Positions 10,985-22,589 of a stretch of 64,000 nt of DNA are shown one piece after another; within the stretch, counting starts at the first letter, position 1, and each line of letters opens with the position of its first letter. Under the pieces are notes generated by a model. It ran no database searches, was not told where the DNA came from, and worked only from the letters and a program-made list of their open reading frames with translations. Origin of the DNA: Trichobilharzia szidati (taxonomy: Eukaryota > Platyhelminthes > Trematoda > Strigeidida > Schistosomatidae); NCBI GenBank assembly GCA_944472155.2, contig OX235272.1:4696354-4760353 (forward strand). Reading direction: 5' to 3'. The position numbers were made by a program, and so were the translations under genes.

Positions 10985-12640
10985 TATGGATAAGAATTTA
11001 TTTTGATGAATCACACAGTGTTATACAGTAATATTTGCTGATGACCACGTTTCAAGCACAACTTATTACTGCTGCTCTTAATCATATGAAGTCACTCACA
11101 CAACTTTTTTACTTCATTTATATACATGAGTGAAATTGATGATTAGACATTTGAATAAAAATCAATATGAGATAATGTACATTCGGGAATAATATTAGTG
11201 TTATCAATCAAATACAATCAGATGGGAAATAAGACGAGTGTTTTTACAGTCAAAATAAGTAACTTGTTAGAATGTTGTGATGTGAAGTGAAATACATTTT
11301 AAGATTATTTCTTATCCTCCTCTGATTTGACTGACTGATGGTAATAATATCTTCCATATCTCTGCTACTTGCATTGAGTCACTTCTATTGCATGTTGGAT
11401 TCAGTCTTTTTCGCTCCCCATCTGCCTATATTACTTTTTCGAATTTTAACCCTCTCCCGCCGTATTGTGTGGTTGTGTGTTAATGCTTGCGGTGCAACTG
11501 CCCAGCTTTTTTCTAAATTACTTATCTCCACAGGTGGGATCAATCATTCTAACCTTAGCTAAATTCTGACAATGTTCTGATAACCTGGCAAGTCCTGATC
11601 TACTAGTTTGACCTTTGTAGATGACTTAACTCACAGTCATCGGAAGCTGTTTTGTAAATTATACTATTTTGTGTAATTGTGTCCACCAGGTCTTTTAGCC
11701 TGCAGAACTTGTCCTACGTTAATGCGTTCGTAGGTTTAGATGTCACTCTAATTCCTGCCTTATTAAGAATCATACATAGTGTTTCAGATGTCCCCTCATT
11801 ATATGGTATAACGGTAGATGACTTATATTCTCTCGTATTTATTTTATCATTACTAGTTTCACTATTATTTTTATTTTATATCTAAGCTTTTTATATATTC
11901 CTAATGAATTCTATAGGATAGTTATTCAACACCAACGCGCTATTTAATGCTATTGCCCGGTTTGTTAGACACTTAACTAAGCCAGCCTTTATAGACAAGG
12001 GATGATATGAACTAAAGAAGTTTAAATATCTATTAGCAGGATGCTTTGTCTTTTTATAAACGCCATTGTTCAGTTTACCTTCTTCTATTCGTTTTATTTT
12101 ACAATATAACATCACAGCTAATTCTCCGTGTTCATTTTCCGATTCAAGTGTGAATTTTATTCTCTCTACTAGTGAGTTTATATGTGTAAGGAAGCTAGAG
12201 ATATGTTCTGTTTTCAACATTTTGAAAGTGTCATCCACATATTTTCGGAGTAGGATTAAATGCATTAACAGCAATATTTTCCCAGCTGTCCATAAAAATA
12301 TCTGCTGCTATAGGGGATATTGGAGATCCCATTGCTACACCTTCTGTTTGTCTATTATTTTGCCTTGGAATTTAAAGATATTAGAGGTGCAACATAACTG
12401 AATTCCTAAAATAATTTCCTCATATATAATAATTTCATAAATAAATATAAATATAAATAATTTCATCATTCTCTACTTGAATGTCATTTATTTTATTATT
12501 CATCTCATATGAATTAGTTGGTCTAGAGTTTGAACGATTTCTAATGGGGCATAATATTAAAGCTAAGTTTTTTGATAATTCATATGTCGGCGTATTTCTG
12601 AAATCTACTGTTGGTCGTATACTTTAACAGTGTGGTGTTG
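10985..12640 (-). pseudogene. PLE family A: RT and GIY-YIG, minus strand
   Basis: The terminal repeat is at 10985-11130. The minus-strand body begins near 12640 with a diverged RT fingers motif reading RPTVDFRNTPTYELSKNL. It continues, after a small AT-rich gap near 12430-12475, to the palm with RKYVDDTFKML (catalytic YVDD) in the 127-codon frame 12274-11891. Linker and decayed GIY-YIG follow to 11330. In PLEs this RT copies the element at the nicked target. Frame breaks between domains show it is inactive, but RT motif C is intact. Confidence 0.75.
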
Positions 12641-12879
12641 TGATAAAGACAATGTATGTCAATGGAATGCTATTCTCACCTGTTCCCACAGTTCAACTCT
12701 GCATTACCAACAGAATACGATATATCTACTTGAATATTCTATTTGATGTTAGAGTCTGAATGTTATTATTCCCACAGTTCAATATCTTGGCTCCTAGGTC
12801 TTGTCTTTGTTGTTACAATAGTACCATATATTCTAGTAGCAATATTAGTTTTAGACATTAAATTAAATCACTTAGACGC
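12641..12879. repeat. Repeat joining two PLE halves
   Basis: It contains AACTCTGCATTACCAACAGA, an inverted match to sequence at 8265-8300, and sits between the minus-strand PLE body and a plus-strand PLE tail. I cannot name the element. Confidence 0.35.
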
Positions 12880-13265
12880 ACCTAGTGACGGCTTCATTCT
12901 GCTTATTAAATCCTCACTAACACACAACCACACAATAGGGTGGTGGGAGAGGGTTAAACTTTTCAAAAGTAATATAACTAGGTGGAGAGAGAGGCTGATT
13001 ACTGAATCCTTGTTCATCGAGTCTCCACCCAACACGTGTAATAGGAATGATTCATCACTCATACCTGAAATATGGAAAATACTACTACAAATCAGATCAA
13101 GCGATGGAAAATGATGGAATTATATAAACGAAGTTAGAAAGTTGTGTGAGTAGTGCCTTGATATGATGATTATGAGCAATAATAAAATCTGCTGGAAATG
13201 TGATCATCAGTAAATATTACTGTATAACAAACACTATCAGACTTTATCAAAATATATTTTACCCA
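12880..13265 (+). pseudogene. PLE GIY-YIG C-terminus and tail, plus strand
   Basis: The plus frame (12743-13114) encodes LTHNHTIGWWERVKLFKSN and RWRERLITESLFIESPPNT, equal to the C-terminal part of the family A endonuclease domain (compare 42376-42002). The terminal repeat follows in forward orientation (13140-13260). Together with the minus-strand copy to its left it forms a head-to-head pair. Confidence 0.7.
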
Positions 13266-13550
13266 CAATGAAGCATTCAAAATTACTGTGACCTATGAAT
13301 TTTTTGGTCCGTCTACACAGAACTAAAGTAGAAAATCAATATAAAAATGTCATTATGTAACAGTATAATTTCAATGGCAATTTATGTACTAAGACTATTT
13401 ATGTGTCTGTAAAGTTATAAAGAGAAAATTTAAATTTATTACTTTAATATATTATGATATTTAGAAAAATATCGATTTTCTTGATAAAATGTCTAGCAAA
13501 AGGAAAGGTAGACAGCAATAATGATAATAATAAATCAGGAGTTATTTCAG
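13266..13550. other. No recognised feature
   Basis: AT-rich stretch without a recognisable ORF or repeat. Confidence 0.4.
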
Positions 13551-13554
13551 CTAC

Positions 13555-13660
13555 GGTGGCTAGCAGTGGAATTTGAGATTTCGTCCTACTTTGGACTCGT
13601 CATCTGGATTTACCCCCCTACAAGTAATCGTAATGTAGATGTACATCAACAGACTGTGTA
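13555..13660 (-). repeat. Sm-alpha-like hammerhead SINE fragment
   Basis: On the minus strand: AATCCAGATGACGAGTCC, an AAAGT loop, AGGACGAAATC and TTCCACTGCTAGCC. Stem II (GTCC/GGAC) and the GAAA box are intact, but the first box reads ATGACGA instead of CTGACGA and stem III has decayed. This is the 3' part of an Sm-alpha element. Confidence 0.75.
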
Positions 13661-14020
13661 TCGGTACTGAAAACTGGTTAGTTGTATTTCACAGAATCCA
13701 GAGAATATGCGGAATAGGCTTGATTTAATATTGCAGACTATCATTGACCACCATGGGTGGTGATCGACTGTGAAATGGAAATCTGAGTCTCGAAAAGATT
13801 GACACCAAAGATCTCCAAATTACTATTCTCGCTTACTTTCAAGACCCAGTATCTAACCAAGTCATGATTTCAGTATCACCATCATTTAGCAACGCAATTC
13901 ACTGAATCTACTTCAGTTTGACTGAGAATAGCAGGAAAAAACTTGGGTGGGAAGGTAGCATAGTGAAAAACCGCAAGTTAACGTTATTAATCATTCACAC
14001 ACATAACAGCCAGACATTAT
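13661..14020. other. No recognised feature
   Basis: No ORF or repeat family recognised. A CCACCATGGGTGGTG palindrome near 13750 is unexplained. Confidence 0.3.
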
Positions 14021-14021
14021 T

Positions 14022-14680
14022 ATTATTGTTTCTTTTAATTCCTGGAGGAACATAGGGCTTCAGCCACATGTCTCCATTGCGTTCGGTTCTCTGCTAGAGT
14101 CTTCACCTCGCTCCAAGTCTGCCCACACGTTTTCATCTCCTCTTCACATGACCTCCTCCAAGTCCCTCACCCTTGCACTGAAGACCAACTCGCCGCTTCC
14201 CTTTCGGGTTCCACTCGAGCAATGGCTTGTCGTGTGATGTCACTTGATGGTTTTTTTCCTCAGAGTATGGCCAGCCAATCCATTCCATCTCCATTTCTTC
14301 CTGCCTATTTGTTTCACAATCGGTTCCTGGGTTGGTTCGCTCACTGCCAGAGATACCTGTTGCTGTTCTTTTCTGGCCGGTCATCTGATCTTGACTAGTA
14401 TTGAGCGAAGACAACTGTTAATGAAGGTCTGTAGTTTGTTTGAGATGCTCTTTATGACGCGCCAAGTCTCTGATCCGTATAGTAGCACTGACTTCACATT
14501 GAAGTTGAAAATCCGGATCTTATTTTTGATCCTGAGTGCTTTTGACAGCCAGACATTTCCCATTAAGATCGCAGTGAAACTGAAGTGAGAGCTGTCCGCA
14601 ACACAAAATTGTAAGCAACAATTTACGTCAGTGTATACTTCCCGAATCGTAGTCAGGCTAGAAAACAAGATCAAAACCTA
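14022..14680 (-). pseudogene. RTE retrotransposon 3' end
   Basis: The minus-strand reading starts near 14674. It includes SVLLYGSETWRVIKS and LQTFINSCLRSIL (frame 14674-14381), continues in another frame with the NPGTDCETNRQEEMEMEWIG block, and ends with the EALCSS-type tail. The nucleotide 3' end is GCCCTATGTTCCTCC followed by an AATAATAAT tract. This is the region after the RT of RTE elements; RT and endonuclease are lost by 5' truncation. Multiple frameshifts mark it as dead. Confidence 0.75.
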
Positions 14681-14699
14681 ACCTTGAGGAAATCAACAA

Positions 14700-14940
14700 C
14701 CAGTCACAGCAGACTTAATGTGGGCAGATACGATTCGCAGAAAATCTAACCGGACTGTCTAAGAAACGGCCACAAAGAGACGACAGAATAAACTTCAGCA
14801 AGAAAAAAAACAATCAGAAGAGGTTGCTTCTCCGTTAACAATAACGAATGATGATGTGCATAAAGATCTATAAGTATCTCTTGATTTTCTCAATAAACGA
14901 TCTGTTGCCTGACCCTTGTCTTCTGTCTTTACAGACTACG
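14700..14940 (+). repeat. Decayed LTR related to the solo LTR at 61958
   Basis: It shares TATGATTCGCAGA-like, CAATCAGAAGA, TATAAGTATCTCTTGATTTTC (compare ATAAATACCTGTTGATTTTC), CAATAAACGATCTG and CTTGTCTTCTGT blocks with the solo LTR at 61958-62274, in the same order. The TATA-like and polyadenylation-like signals fit an LTR. Confidence 0.55.
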
Positions 14941-15370
14941 AATCCAGAGGTTGCTCGTCCAAACTGCGCTATGATCTCAAATCTCCTGACATCTTGAATT
15001 TGTACCCAGTATGTTGAATAAGATGCCCCGAATTGTCACTTCACTATCTGAGTACTTGTTATGTATATCTGACTTCATGAAATGTTCTGCAATCTTCCAT
15101 GGGTTAATATTCTTCTGCATAGCAAATGCAGCTGTAGTTACTGCTTTATGTCAAATATTACCCCTGTCTTAATTGTAAGAAACACTGGAAAGAGATGCAG
15201 CTACACTTTATATGTAGGATGAAGAAACGATCATAAATATACATGCCAACTTTTACTTCACTTTTTGTGAATTACTGAATCTAGCACTCTTGAATATTTT
15301 TTGCTGTAGTCAGGATATGGAACAATGATAGAAATGCACCACTTGTTATCCTTGAGACAAAGATTTTATT
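14941..15370. other. No recognised feature
   Basis: No coding frame or repeat family recognised. Confidence 0.4.
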
Positions 15371-15374
15371 ATCG

Positions 15375-15642
15375 AGAGAGAGTAATGCTGAGGAGGCCGT
15401 CGAATGACATAGCGCGACAGGTCATCTCACGAGTGGAATCCCGAGGGAAAGCGACAAATGAGTCGTCCGTGTTAGAGTGACATGGACGAAGTCTTGCGAG
15501 TAGGAGATGAAGGATTATGGGCAATCGCGGACGCAACTGATGCAGACAGTAACAAATAGAACGAAGGGGAAATGTATTCTTGAGGCCCTGTGTTCCACTT
15601 GGAATCCATGGGAGTAATAATAATGCTGAATATTTTTTTAAA
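15375..15642 (+). pseudogene. RTE 3' end, diverged
   Basis: Plus-strand reading gives RRPSNDIARQVISRVESRG, equivalent to RRPLGDIARQAIARVE at 61.5 kb. It ends in GGCCCTGTGTTCCACTTGG and an AATAATAAT tail. The stop codons and rearranged middle indicate an old copy. The minus-strand 117-codon frame across it is a shadow. Confidence 0.65.
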
Positions 15643-17943
15643 ATAATGCCACATTTTAAGGTCTGGAATGAATGAAAATAGAACGTATGATAGGGAAATA
15701 AAAGACTGAGTAGATAATTCATTTTAGAGAAAAACGTGACCTCTGCTGCTTACAATCAAACAAGGCTGAATAAGAAATATCCTCCGTTAGAACCACAGTG
15801 TGTCTGTCTTCGTAAATTTTATCTCAAGCCACTTCCCACTAAAGAGGTAACCTTCTGACGGTTAAACTGGCACCACATATAGAAAATATTCTAGTCCAAA
15901 CTGCTCCACCTGTGTTACGACCGTCTTTGATTATAAGACAATTGTACGCTGGTACGCCTAATTTCGAAGTCGTTAGTTAGTCCTGTTTTGCCTCCTTCGC
16001 GTTCCAAATGGAAAAAAGAGCTTCAGGTTTGGCTTTTGGAACTCCAGGAATGATGGTGTAGGCTTTTGTGGCCTAAGGTTGTTAACCCCGGACTCAGCCC
16101 TCTTGGGCTTAATACGAGGTAGGCAACGTCTAGAAGAGAATCAGCTGCGAATCGAATCCAAACCACATTCGTGGTTAGTGAGCATTTTATCACTGAACTA
16201 ACAACAAAGATTAAATTTCCAAAAGCTGAAGTAGTTAACAGCCCGTTTAAAGGAGAAAGGCTTCACAGCCCACCACTTCAAAAGTTCTGCCTTTGTGTCT
16301 TATTCCGTAAATTCCAAATGAACAACATGAGCATCTTTTCCTTGAGAAGGATAAACTCCATATCCAGGACTAGACAACACTTGTTAGTTTTCGGCAGATG
16401 CATCACAACACACAAACTGCTGAAGACCTTGACTTTGGCTGCGACAAATTTCAAATTTTGGGTACGTTTACAAGAGTCAAAGACCTTTAATCACCATGGT
16501 TACAGAAATGGGTTGGTGCTGATTCGTATAAGTGAACACATATTTAACTCTTTTAAGTGAATATCTAAAGAAAACTCATCCGAAGTTACCTACAAAGTCT
16601 TAAGAAGTCACCAGAAAACGGTATGTTTCCGCATGCTCTGCATTGTGGTGGCTCTATTCATTCGGATGAAAAACCCTGATTTATTTGCACAGAAGAAATT
16701 TCTCCACCCCCGCCTTCTATCGTGGGTGCAATTCCGAGCTTATTAGTGTGGTGAACTGTCAAAATCCTTTAAAATGAAGTTTTCATCTCGTAAAATGTCT
16801 CAAGTGTTAAACGAATCAGTTACGAATATCATCCAAATAGAAGTCACAGTGTACTCAGCTTGAAAAGAACTGGCAACTGCGAAGTACTAACTGTATGTCA
16901 GTGTCAAAGATAAGTATGACATTTTATTCTGCAAGATGTCAGGAATGAGTTTTATCGTCGAATAAAAATTGGTACCTTCCTATGTCAACCTGAAAGACAA
17001 AAACATATTGAATATATGGTGATTTTGAGAGGATGCGAAACAAACAATATTGATGTGTAATAGAAAGCGAATTGAAAAAAATGCGCGAATCTCTTTGAAA
17101 ATGCGCAAGAACCTCTAACGAGCTGAATGAGCTACAAAGTGACACATTTACAATGTATTGTTTTTAAAGACTGAAATAGACTGAATTTTCAATGTACAGC
17201 TTTGCATAAAAGCTCATCAGTCCTAATTGTTATACGTCACAAAACTAAATTTAAAGGTAGGGGAAGAAATAAATCCAAAGAATCTTTAATCAAAGGAAAT
17301 GTGTGGCAAAAAGTGAATACACTAACAGTGTTAAGTAGTTAAGATATCAGGATGGTAACAAAGAATAAATGAGACTGCTTCATCAAGTACGATTTTCAAT
17401 AGGTATCATAAGAAGTCTCCAGGCGTTGATTCTTACCATCCCTGATAATATCAGCCAGATAGCCTACACCTACGTGTACGGCTCAGACCAGTAGTCAAAG
17501 AATTTATGGAATGCTTAGCACAGATACCATGCTTTTTGACATTTATTAAGTCTGAAGTCGATCAATATTCTCTTCATCCTCTTTGCAATGCTTTCAATAA
17601 TAACTTTGTGGAACTATCTAGTCAAATCTTGATCACAATTCATATAAGAAGCATTCTTTTCAGTATCCGAAAAGCTGATTAACTGAGTAAGTTTTCAGCA
17701 TAGAAATTTGCACAAAAATGAGGCAACTAATCTCATGTGTTAATGAAATTCTAATAATTAGTCTTCTAAATTCAACTCATTACTTAATTTTGCAACGAAA
17801 AAGCACGGACTACTTGTGAGTAGTCACCTTAAATCAACAAAATTAAGATGTTTCTGACTTTCGGTTTGCAGGAATTTCATTGCTGTCAACTTTAATACCA
17901 ATCCTAATAACAGTAGCGTTATTCTAGACTATATGATATCTGA
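15643..17943. other. Long unassigned stretch
   Basis: No domain recognised. One plus-strand frame of 129 codons (16171-16560, starting MVSEHFITELTTKIKFP) has no motif I know and no splice context I can defend. The stretch at 16000-16150, with CCCTCTTGGGCTTAATACG, looks like structured repeat DNA but was not matched elsewhere in the window. Confidence 0.35.
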
Positions 17944-18035
17944 AGCGTTGGTTTGCATGGATTTCACTGGTATCGGGATTTCATCATGAACTGACATCGT
18001 TTAGTGAACCATTGGGAAACCTGGGAGTACTGGAC
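17944..18035 (-). repeat. Foldback hammerhead element, left-arm fragment
   Basis: GGATTTCATCATGAACTGAC, then TTAGTGAACCATTGGGAAAC and CTGGGAGTACTGGACAGCTG, match the left arm of the foldback elements at 37986 and 60845. The ribozyme core is missing. Confidence 0.65.
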
Positions 18036-18339
18036 AGCTGATATCTCATAGTACATAATTTTCATTGTATTTAGACTGCAATATATCCATACTTCGTACA
18101 GTACCTTCAAGTAAAATGCCATTCGGCAGTACATCGCGTGACTCCTGTGTTGCGATGCATCTAAAGAAATATCCAGTCCTTGATTTTCTTTGGGAACAGC
18201 TCTGTCGTTCTTAGGCAAGAAACCAAAATGAGGAAATTAAATTAAACAAATGAATTAAAATGAAAAATATTTAGGTGATTAAAACATGAAGAAATCGAAA
18301 AGAGTTGATTCACTAAACCTGATGGAAATTTAGGCAGCC

Positions 18340-18750
18340 CAGTGATTTAAGCAGGTCATTGTATAGAGACTAACAGCGATGAGGAAGACACTGAAAACCA
18401 AGGAGTACTGCACAAGCTGTTTCATCCTAGCCAACATCCCTTGAGGAATACTCACCTATCACTCCACTAGTGATGTTATCCAGAACCTTCAGGTTACAGG
18501 GCGAGCCCGTTGAGCAGTCAGAGACTGGGATGGAGTCTAGTAGTCCGTAAATTCTTACTTCTGCTACTTCTGTTCAGTAGTTAGAATGGATGTTTTCCCA
18601 GTGGCTGGATGGTCAATGACCACGTCTTGTAAGCTAAATGTCCTGAATTCGATCACTGGTGCGGAAATGTGTGCATATTGTTGAAGATCCTAAAATAGGA
18701 TGGGACGGCTCTCTATCACTCTCCACCTAATATTAAAACGTAATCAAACC
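18340..18750. repeat. Foldback hammerhead element, decayed
   Basis: The left arm (18340-18510) holds minus-strand pieces: GGAGTACTGCACAAGCTG, TTTCATCCTAG and a reversed tRNA-like box. The right arm (18595-18750) holds GTGGCTGGATGGTCAATG, an A-box-like region, and CTAAAATAGGATGGGACGG, the decayed ribozyme stem. The two arms are in opposite orientation, as in the better copies at 37986-38443 and 39373-39820. Confidence 0.55.
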
Positions 18751-19435
18751 TGAAAATCTAAACGCATTGCACGGTGAATATTGACAGTAAAAATTAGATC
18801 ATAGAAAAGTTTCCATCACCAGATCAACTCAGCCCTCATAAGCTCAAACATAATGTATATGAATATATCCGTGGTGAGTGGGAAGAATAGTATCATTCTT
18901 CTCAGTTTCATGCAAGGTGACAGCCACAATTCTTCAAGTCGAGTTAATAATGGTTTTAGAAATTTTTATTTTCTCGTGGTCATAGTGTTGATTAAACGTT
19001 TCTGATATTCGTAAAATAGTTTTTATTTATTCTCCCATATACTGGTTCCAACCGATCAACATTTAGTAAACAGCGAAGCGATTTTAAAATCATCCCCTAG
19101 CAGTTAACTGAGAGAAACATTCATTTAGAAACCATCAGCTACTCGCTAATTTTCAGTAGTTTAAATACAAAGTGAATAGATTTCACTTTAAGCACACAAT
19201 ATTCAGCGAAGAGAATCTTTTCAACAACGAATTTATTATCAAGCTGTACAATCGTAAATATATATTTGGTTTTTTAAGAAATTGTATCCGGTGGGGAAAT
19301 GGAATCAAAGGCGTGAATGCACAAAATAATCATAGTAGTATAAAATGCAATTAAAATGTTTGTGATCATAATCACAATTAAGTGTCAAGTGGCAAAACAG
19401 TTAATGTCATATGCAGTTTAATTCATAGGATGGAT
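18751..19435. other. Unassigned, partly repetitive
   Basis: The piece at 19085-19160 (ACATTCATTTAGAAACC ... CAGTAGTTTAAAT) recurs near 22235-22310, so it is repetitive. The 60-codon plus frame at 19172 has no recognisable domain. Confidence 0.35.
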
Positions 19436-19439
19436 AGAA

Positions 19440-20535
19440 CTTGGAAGGGGCGTGCAATTATAGGATTAGTAGGCACTGGTGGATATTGAGTGTACAGTTT
19501 ACTTTCAACGAAACAGTCCACAGACATAAGGATGGTATTACAATGGGTTCCCCTTCAGATCCTCTTCTTGCCGACTGTTTTAATGGCCGATCTAGAGAAT
19601 GATCAGTTGAAGTCAGCAATCCAAGGTTTCCAAATGTACAAAAGGTATGTAGATGATGTCTTTATAATTTGTAGTGATGATTATAGCGTGAGTAAGGTGT
19701 TAAATACATTTAATGTATGCGATCCAGTGATAAAATTCACACTCGAAATGGAGAACAAGTCTAGTATTCACTTCCTCAATGTGAACTTATCAAGGAGGAC
19801 CGATGGAACTCTAAAGAGATCGATTTGTCAAAAGCTGTCATTTAATGGTCAATTGGCAAGTTTCTATAGCTGGGTGTCTATTGATCTAAAACGAAACCTG
19901 ATCTGGTCACTTGCCACTATCTTTCGGCAAATATGCATTCCTGATAATGTGAAGGAATAGTTAAATCTTTGAGAAAAAACCTAATGGAAAATGGATTTCT
20001 ACCACGTTTTATAGGCAATAATAATTTGACTTATCATCCCTAACCAAGAGAATTCTGTGCATGAACCTGGAATTCAAAGGTGGTTTAGATGCCAACATCA
20101 TTAAAAGTAGGATCTCACAGTCACTGAATAGGACATTCCCTGCTGCATCGGTGAGAATGGCAATCTCTAGCCAACCATTACAGTTCAATAACATGAAGGA
20201 CAAGATCCCGCAGGTGACCAAGTCTGTGTGAGTTTATTAAATCAATTGCTCATGTGGAGCTAAGTATATCGGTCGTTCTACTGGGGTTTTGTCCAAGGTG
20301 TTGCAAGAACTGTGTCCTGAGTGGTTACGAAGTGGTGGGAGTGGAACAATAAGAAGCGCGATCACTGAAGATATGGTCCATACTAGTCACGCTGTCTCTA
20401 CAGCCCCTTCCTTTAAGGTTATCTACAAGGCAAAAAATAACCTGCCCAAATCATTACGTATTCAACCCATCTGTATTGCTAAAGCTTTAGCCGTCGAAAT
20501 AGAAAGACCAGAGCTTTGCATACAGAAAACGTTAG
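19440..20535 (+). pseudogene. PLE family B: RT palm and GIY-YIG linker
   Basis: A plus-strand reading starts with VQFTFNETVHRHKDGITMGS followed by PSDPLLADCF, and continues with FQMYKRYVDDVFIICSDD (catalytic YVDD intact) and FTLEMENKSSIHFLNVNLSR (frame 19490-19960). After frameshifts the linker NRTFPAASVRMAISSQPLQF (about 20130) precedes a degraded CSCGAKYIGRS (about 20250). The end is VIYKAKNNLP with AKALAVEIERPELCIQKTL (20430-20540). These are the RT and GIY-YIG parts of a Penelope-like element. The frame breaks show it is dead. Confidence 0.75.
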
Positions 20536-21352
20536 TTCGACCTCTCACCCTTATTCTTTCCGGAGTTACTTATAAAGATTGTGCCATACCTCGTAGAACT
20601 CTGAAGACTATCAGTACGGCAAGTGGTTGTGTCCCTTTGGGCCACATCGTTGACATCGTCAATGTTGATAGGCACTTAAATCCATGCAATAAATTCGCTA
20701 AAGGAACTTTGTCAAACTATGAGCGTTCACTTTACCCACATCTTTCACGTTGTATCTCTTCAGTTTGAACAAGGAGTTATTTCAAAAGACTTTAAGTGTA
20801 CGCACGCCTAAGTATAAAAACTCCACTATGCCATACTTGGCACATATTTTATGTGATGAAAATAGTGTCAAGCACGAACTAACTAACTAAGCTTCTTTGC
20901 GCTAGTAAATAAACAACTTCCTTCATCCTTATAACATCAAGTTTTACTGTTATTATTCCGATTATATTTATAGTCCCCTTGTTTTGTTTTCATAATTGTA
21001 AACACCATTTAAGCTCTGTGACAACTGTTATTTTTGTGTTCCTCCTCACCTTGACGTGTCAGGAGAACATTAGATTCAATATTCTATAACAGGCTAAGAT
21101 TTCTATACTGCATTGACAAAACTGTTTGAATTGAAGCTACTGTTATTAGCATTATTATTGTAGGTATTATTCACATTTTATACTTTGCACATATTTGGTA
21201 TTATTCCTAATTTAGACGTGGACAAATTCCTGTGGTTAATTTTATTTACATTTTGAGTAAACTAGATGTAATATCGTGACGAACGCTGAAAATTCCATGC
21301 TGTTTTTTAAGTACCGTTTTCGGAATAAAGCAGATCATTATTAATACTATTA
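20536..21352 (+). pseudogene. CR1-type retrotransposon 3' end
   Basis: Starting within the frame 20289-20768, the sequence switches to CR1 coding: LKTISTASGCVPLGHIVDIV, NVDRHLNPCNKFAKGTL and SLYPHLSRC. These match the C-terminus of the 934-residue CR1 protein at 26967-29771 (LKAVSRASGISLNQLVNTIV, YTQLSPC). The 3' UTR ends AACGCTGAAAATTCCATG, GGAATAAAGCAGATC and an ATT tract, shared with copies ending at 30080 and 58722. It is a 5'-truncated insertion fused in frame to the PLE remnant. Confidence 0.75.
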
Positions 21353-21584
21353 TTATTGATACCACTATTAATCTCTCAAGGTCTTAGTCTGTCTATGCAA
21401 ATTGTGATAATCCCCATTTAGTACTTTGACCCTACATTTTGTTTCATTTTGTCTATTCAATCTGTATAGCCTTCCCTCATTACATGGACTGTCACTAGTA
21501 TTATTCGCACTGTGAACTGTTTCCGGTATTTTTTTACTCGTGGTACTTGTCATTTTTAATCAAAATCTTTTTTATTAGCAGTGC
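21353..21584. other. Unassigned
   Basis: A 61-codon minus frame (21553-21368) has no motif I can name. It may be a PLE remnant, but the evidence is weak. Confidence 0.25.
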
Positions 21585-22085
21585 TAAACTCTGTGTTTTC
21601 TTCAATACAAACGTCAAGTCAGTCAGTTCTTCTATACGGATCAGAAACTTAGCGGCGGGTCACAAAGAATATTTCCAACAGCCTATTGCACACCTTTATC
21701 AACAACAACAACTGTCTTCGCTCTATACTGAAGATCAGATGGCCGGAAAGAACAAGAACCAACAAGAAACTATGGGAACAAACGAAACAGGAACCAATCA
21801 CCCAACAAATATGCAGGAGAAAGTGGAGGTGGATTGGACACTCGCTGAGGAGGCCACTCGCTGGGTGACATCGCGCGTCAGGCCAGTGCTCGAGTGGAAC
21901 CCGAAAGGGAAGCGGCGAGTGGGACGTCCAGGGGTGACATAAAGGAGATCGTGTGAAGAAGAGTTGAAACAGTATGGATTAACATGGACGCAGGTGAAAA
22001 GTACAGTAGAAGACAGAAACAAGTGTAGACGTACAGTTAAAGCCCTATGTTCCACTAGGAACCCAAGGGAACCATAATAATAATA
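21585..22085 (+). pseudogene. RTE retrotransposon 3' end
   Basis: The nucleotide order is the standard RTE tail: AATACAAACGTCAAGTCAGT, TACGGATCAGAAACTTAGCG, the LQTFIN-equivalent region, GATCAGATGGCCGGAAAGAA, the CARGTGGAACCCGAAAGGG-like block, and CCCTATGTTCCACTAGG before an AATAATAATAAT tail. The reading frame is broken several times. The closest relatives by eye are the copies at 40.0-41.2, 47.4 and 61.3 kb. Confidence 0.8.
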
Positions 22086-22589
22086 ATAAAAAACTCTGCT
22101 ATCAAATCCCACATCATGTTATGTAATCCTATAATTTTAAACCCACTTCCAACATCTATAAATCCACTGAACTATTCCACCAATGACATTCTTTGGAAAT
22201 TTTTCACGGAATAAAAATAATCATCGCAAAACAGTCCATTGGGAGAAATATTCATTTAGAAACTGTTGGCTACTTACTAATTGTCAGTAGTTTAAATAGA
22301 ATAATAAACTAATGCCATTTCGTCACAACATTTGATTGACTAATTAAAAAGGAATTATAAATATATGAGTCTGTTGACACTGATGACGGCTGACTGGAAG
22401 AGGGGCAATTCCTTAATTAATTATATCTCTGTCTTATACTTTTGGACTACATTATCCCCAACATCGCTACCACAGTGCAATATTTCTTCTGTAATTGCAA
22501 AGAACTCACTATCTGGTGCATACAGAAAAAATTCATTTTGAAGTAGTTGTTTTCTATGAGCTCTATGATTTATTTCCGAGGCTTTATTC
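22086..22589. other. Unassigned, partly repetitive
   Basis: 22235-22310 matches 19085-19160. No domain is recognised in the 78-codon minus frame 22657-22421, part of which lies in the PLE terminal repeat to its right. Confidence 0.3.

Noticed and set aside
16171..16560. 129-codon plus ORF as a gene
   Set aside because: No motif, no splice context, no repeat support; in a low-density region a chance frame of this length is plausible.
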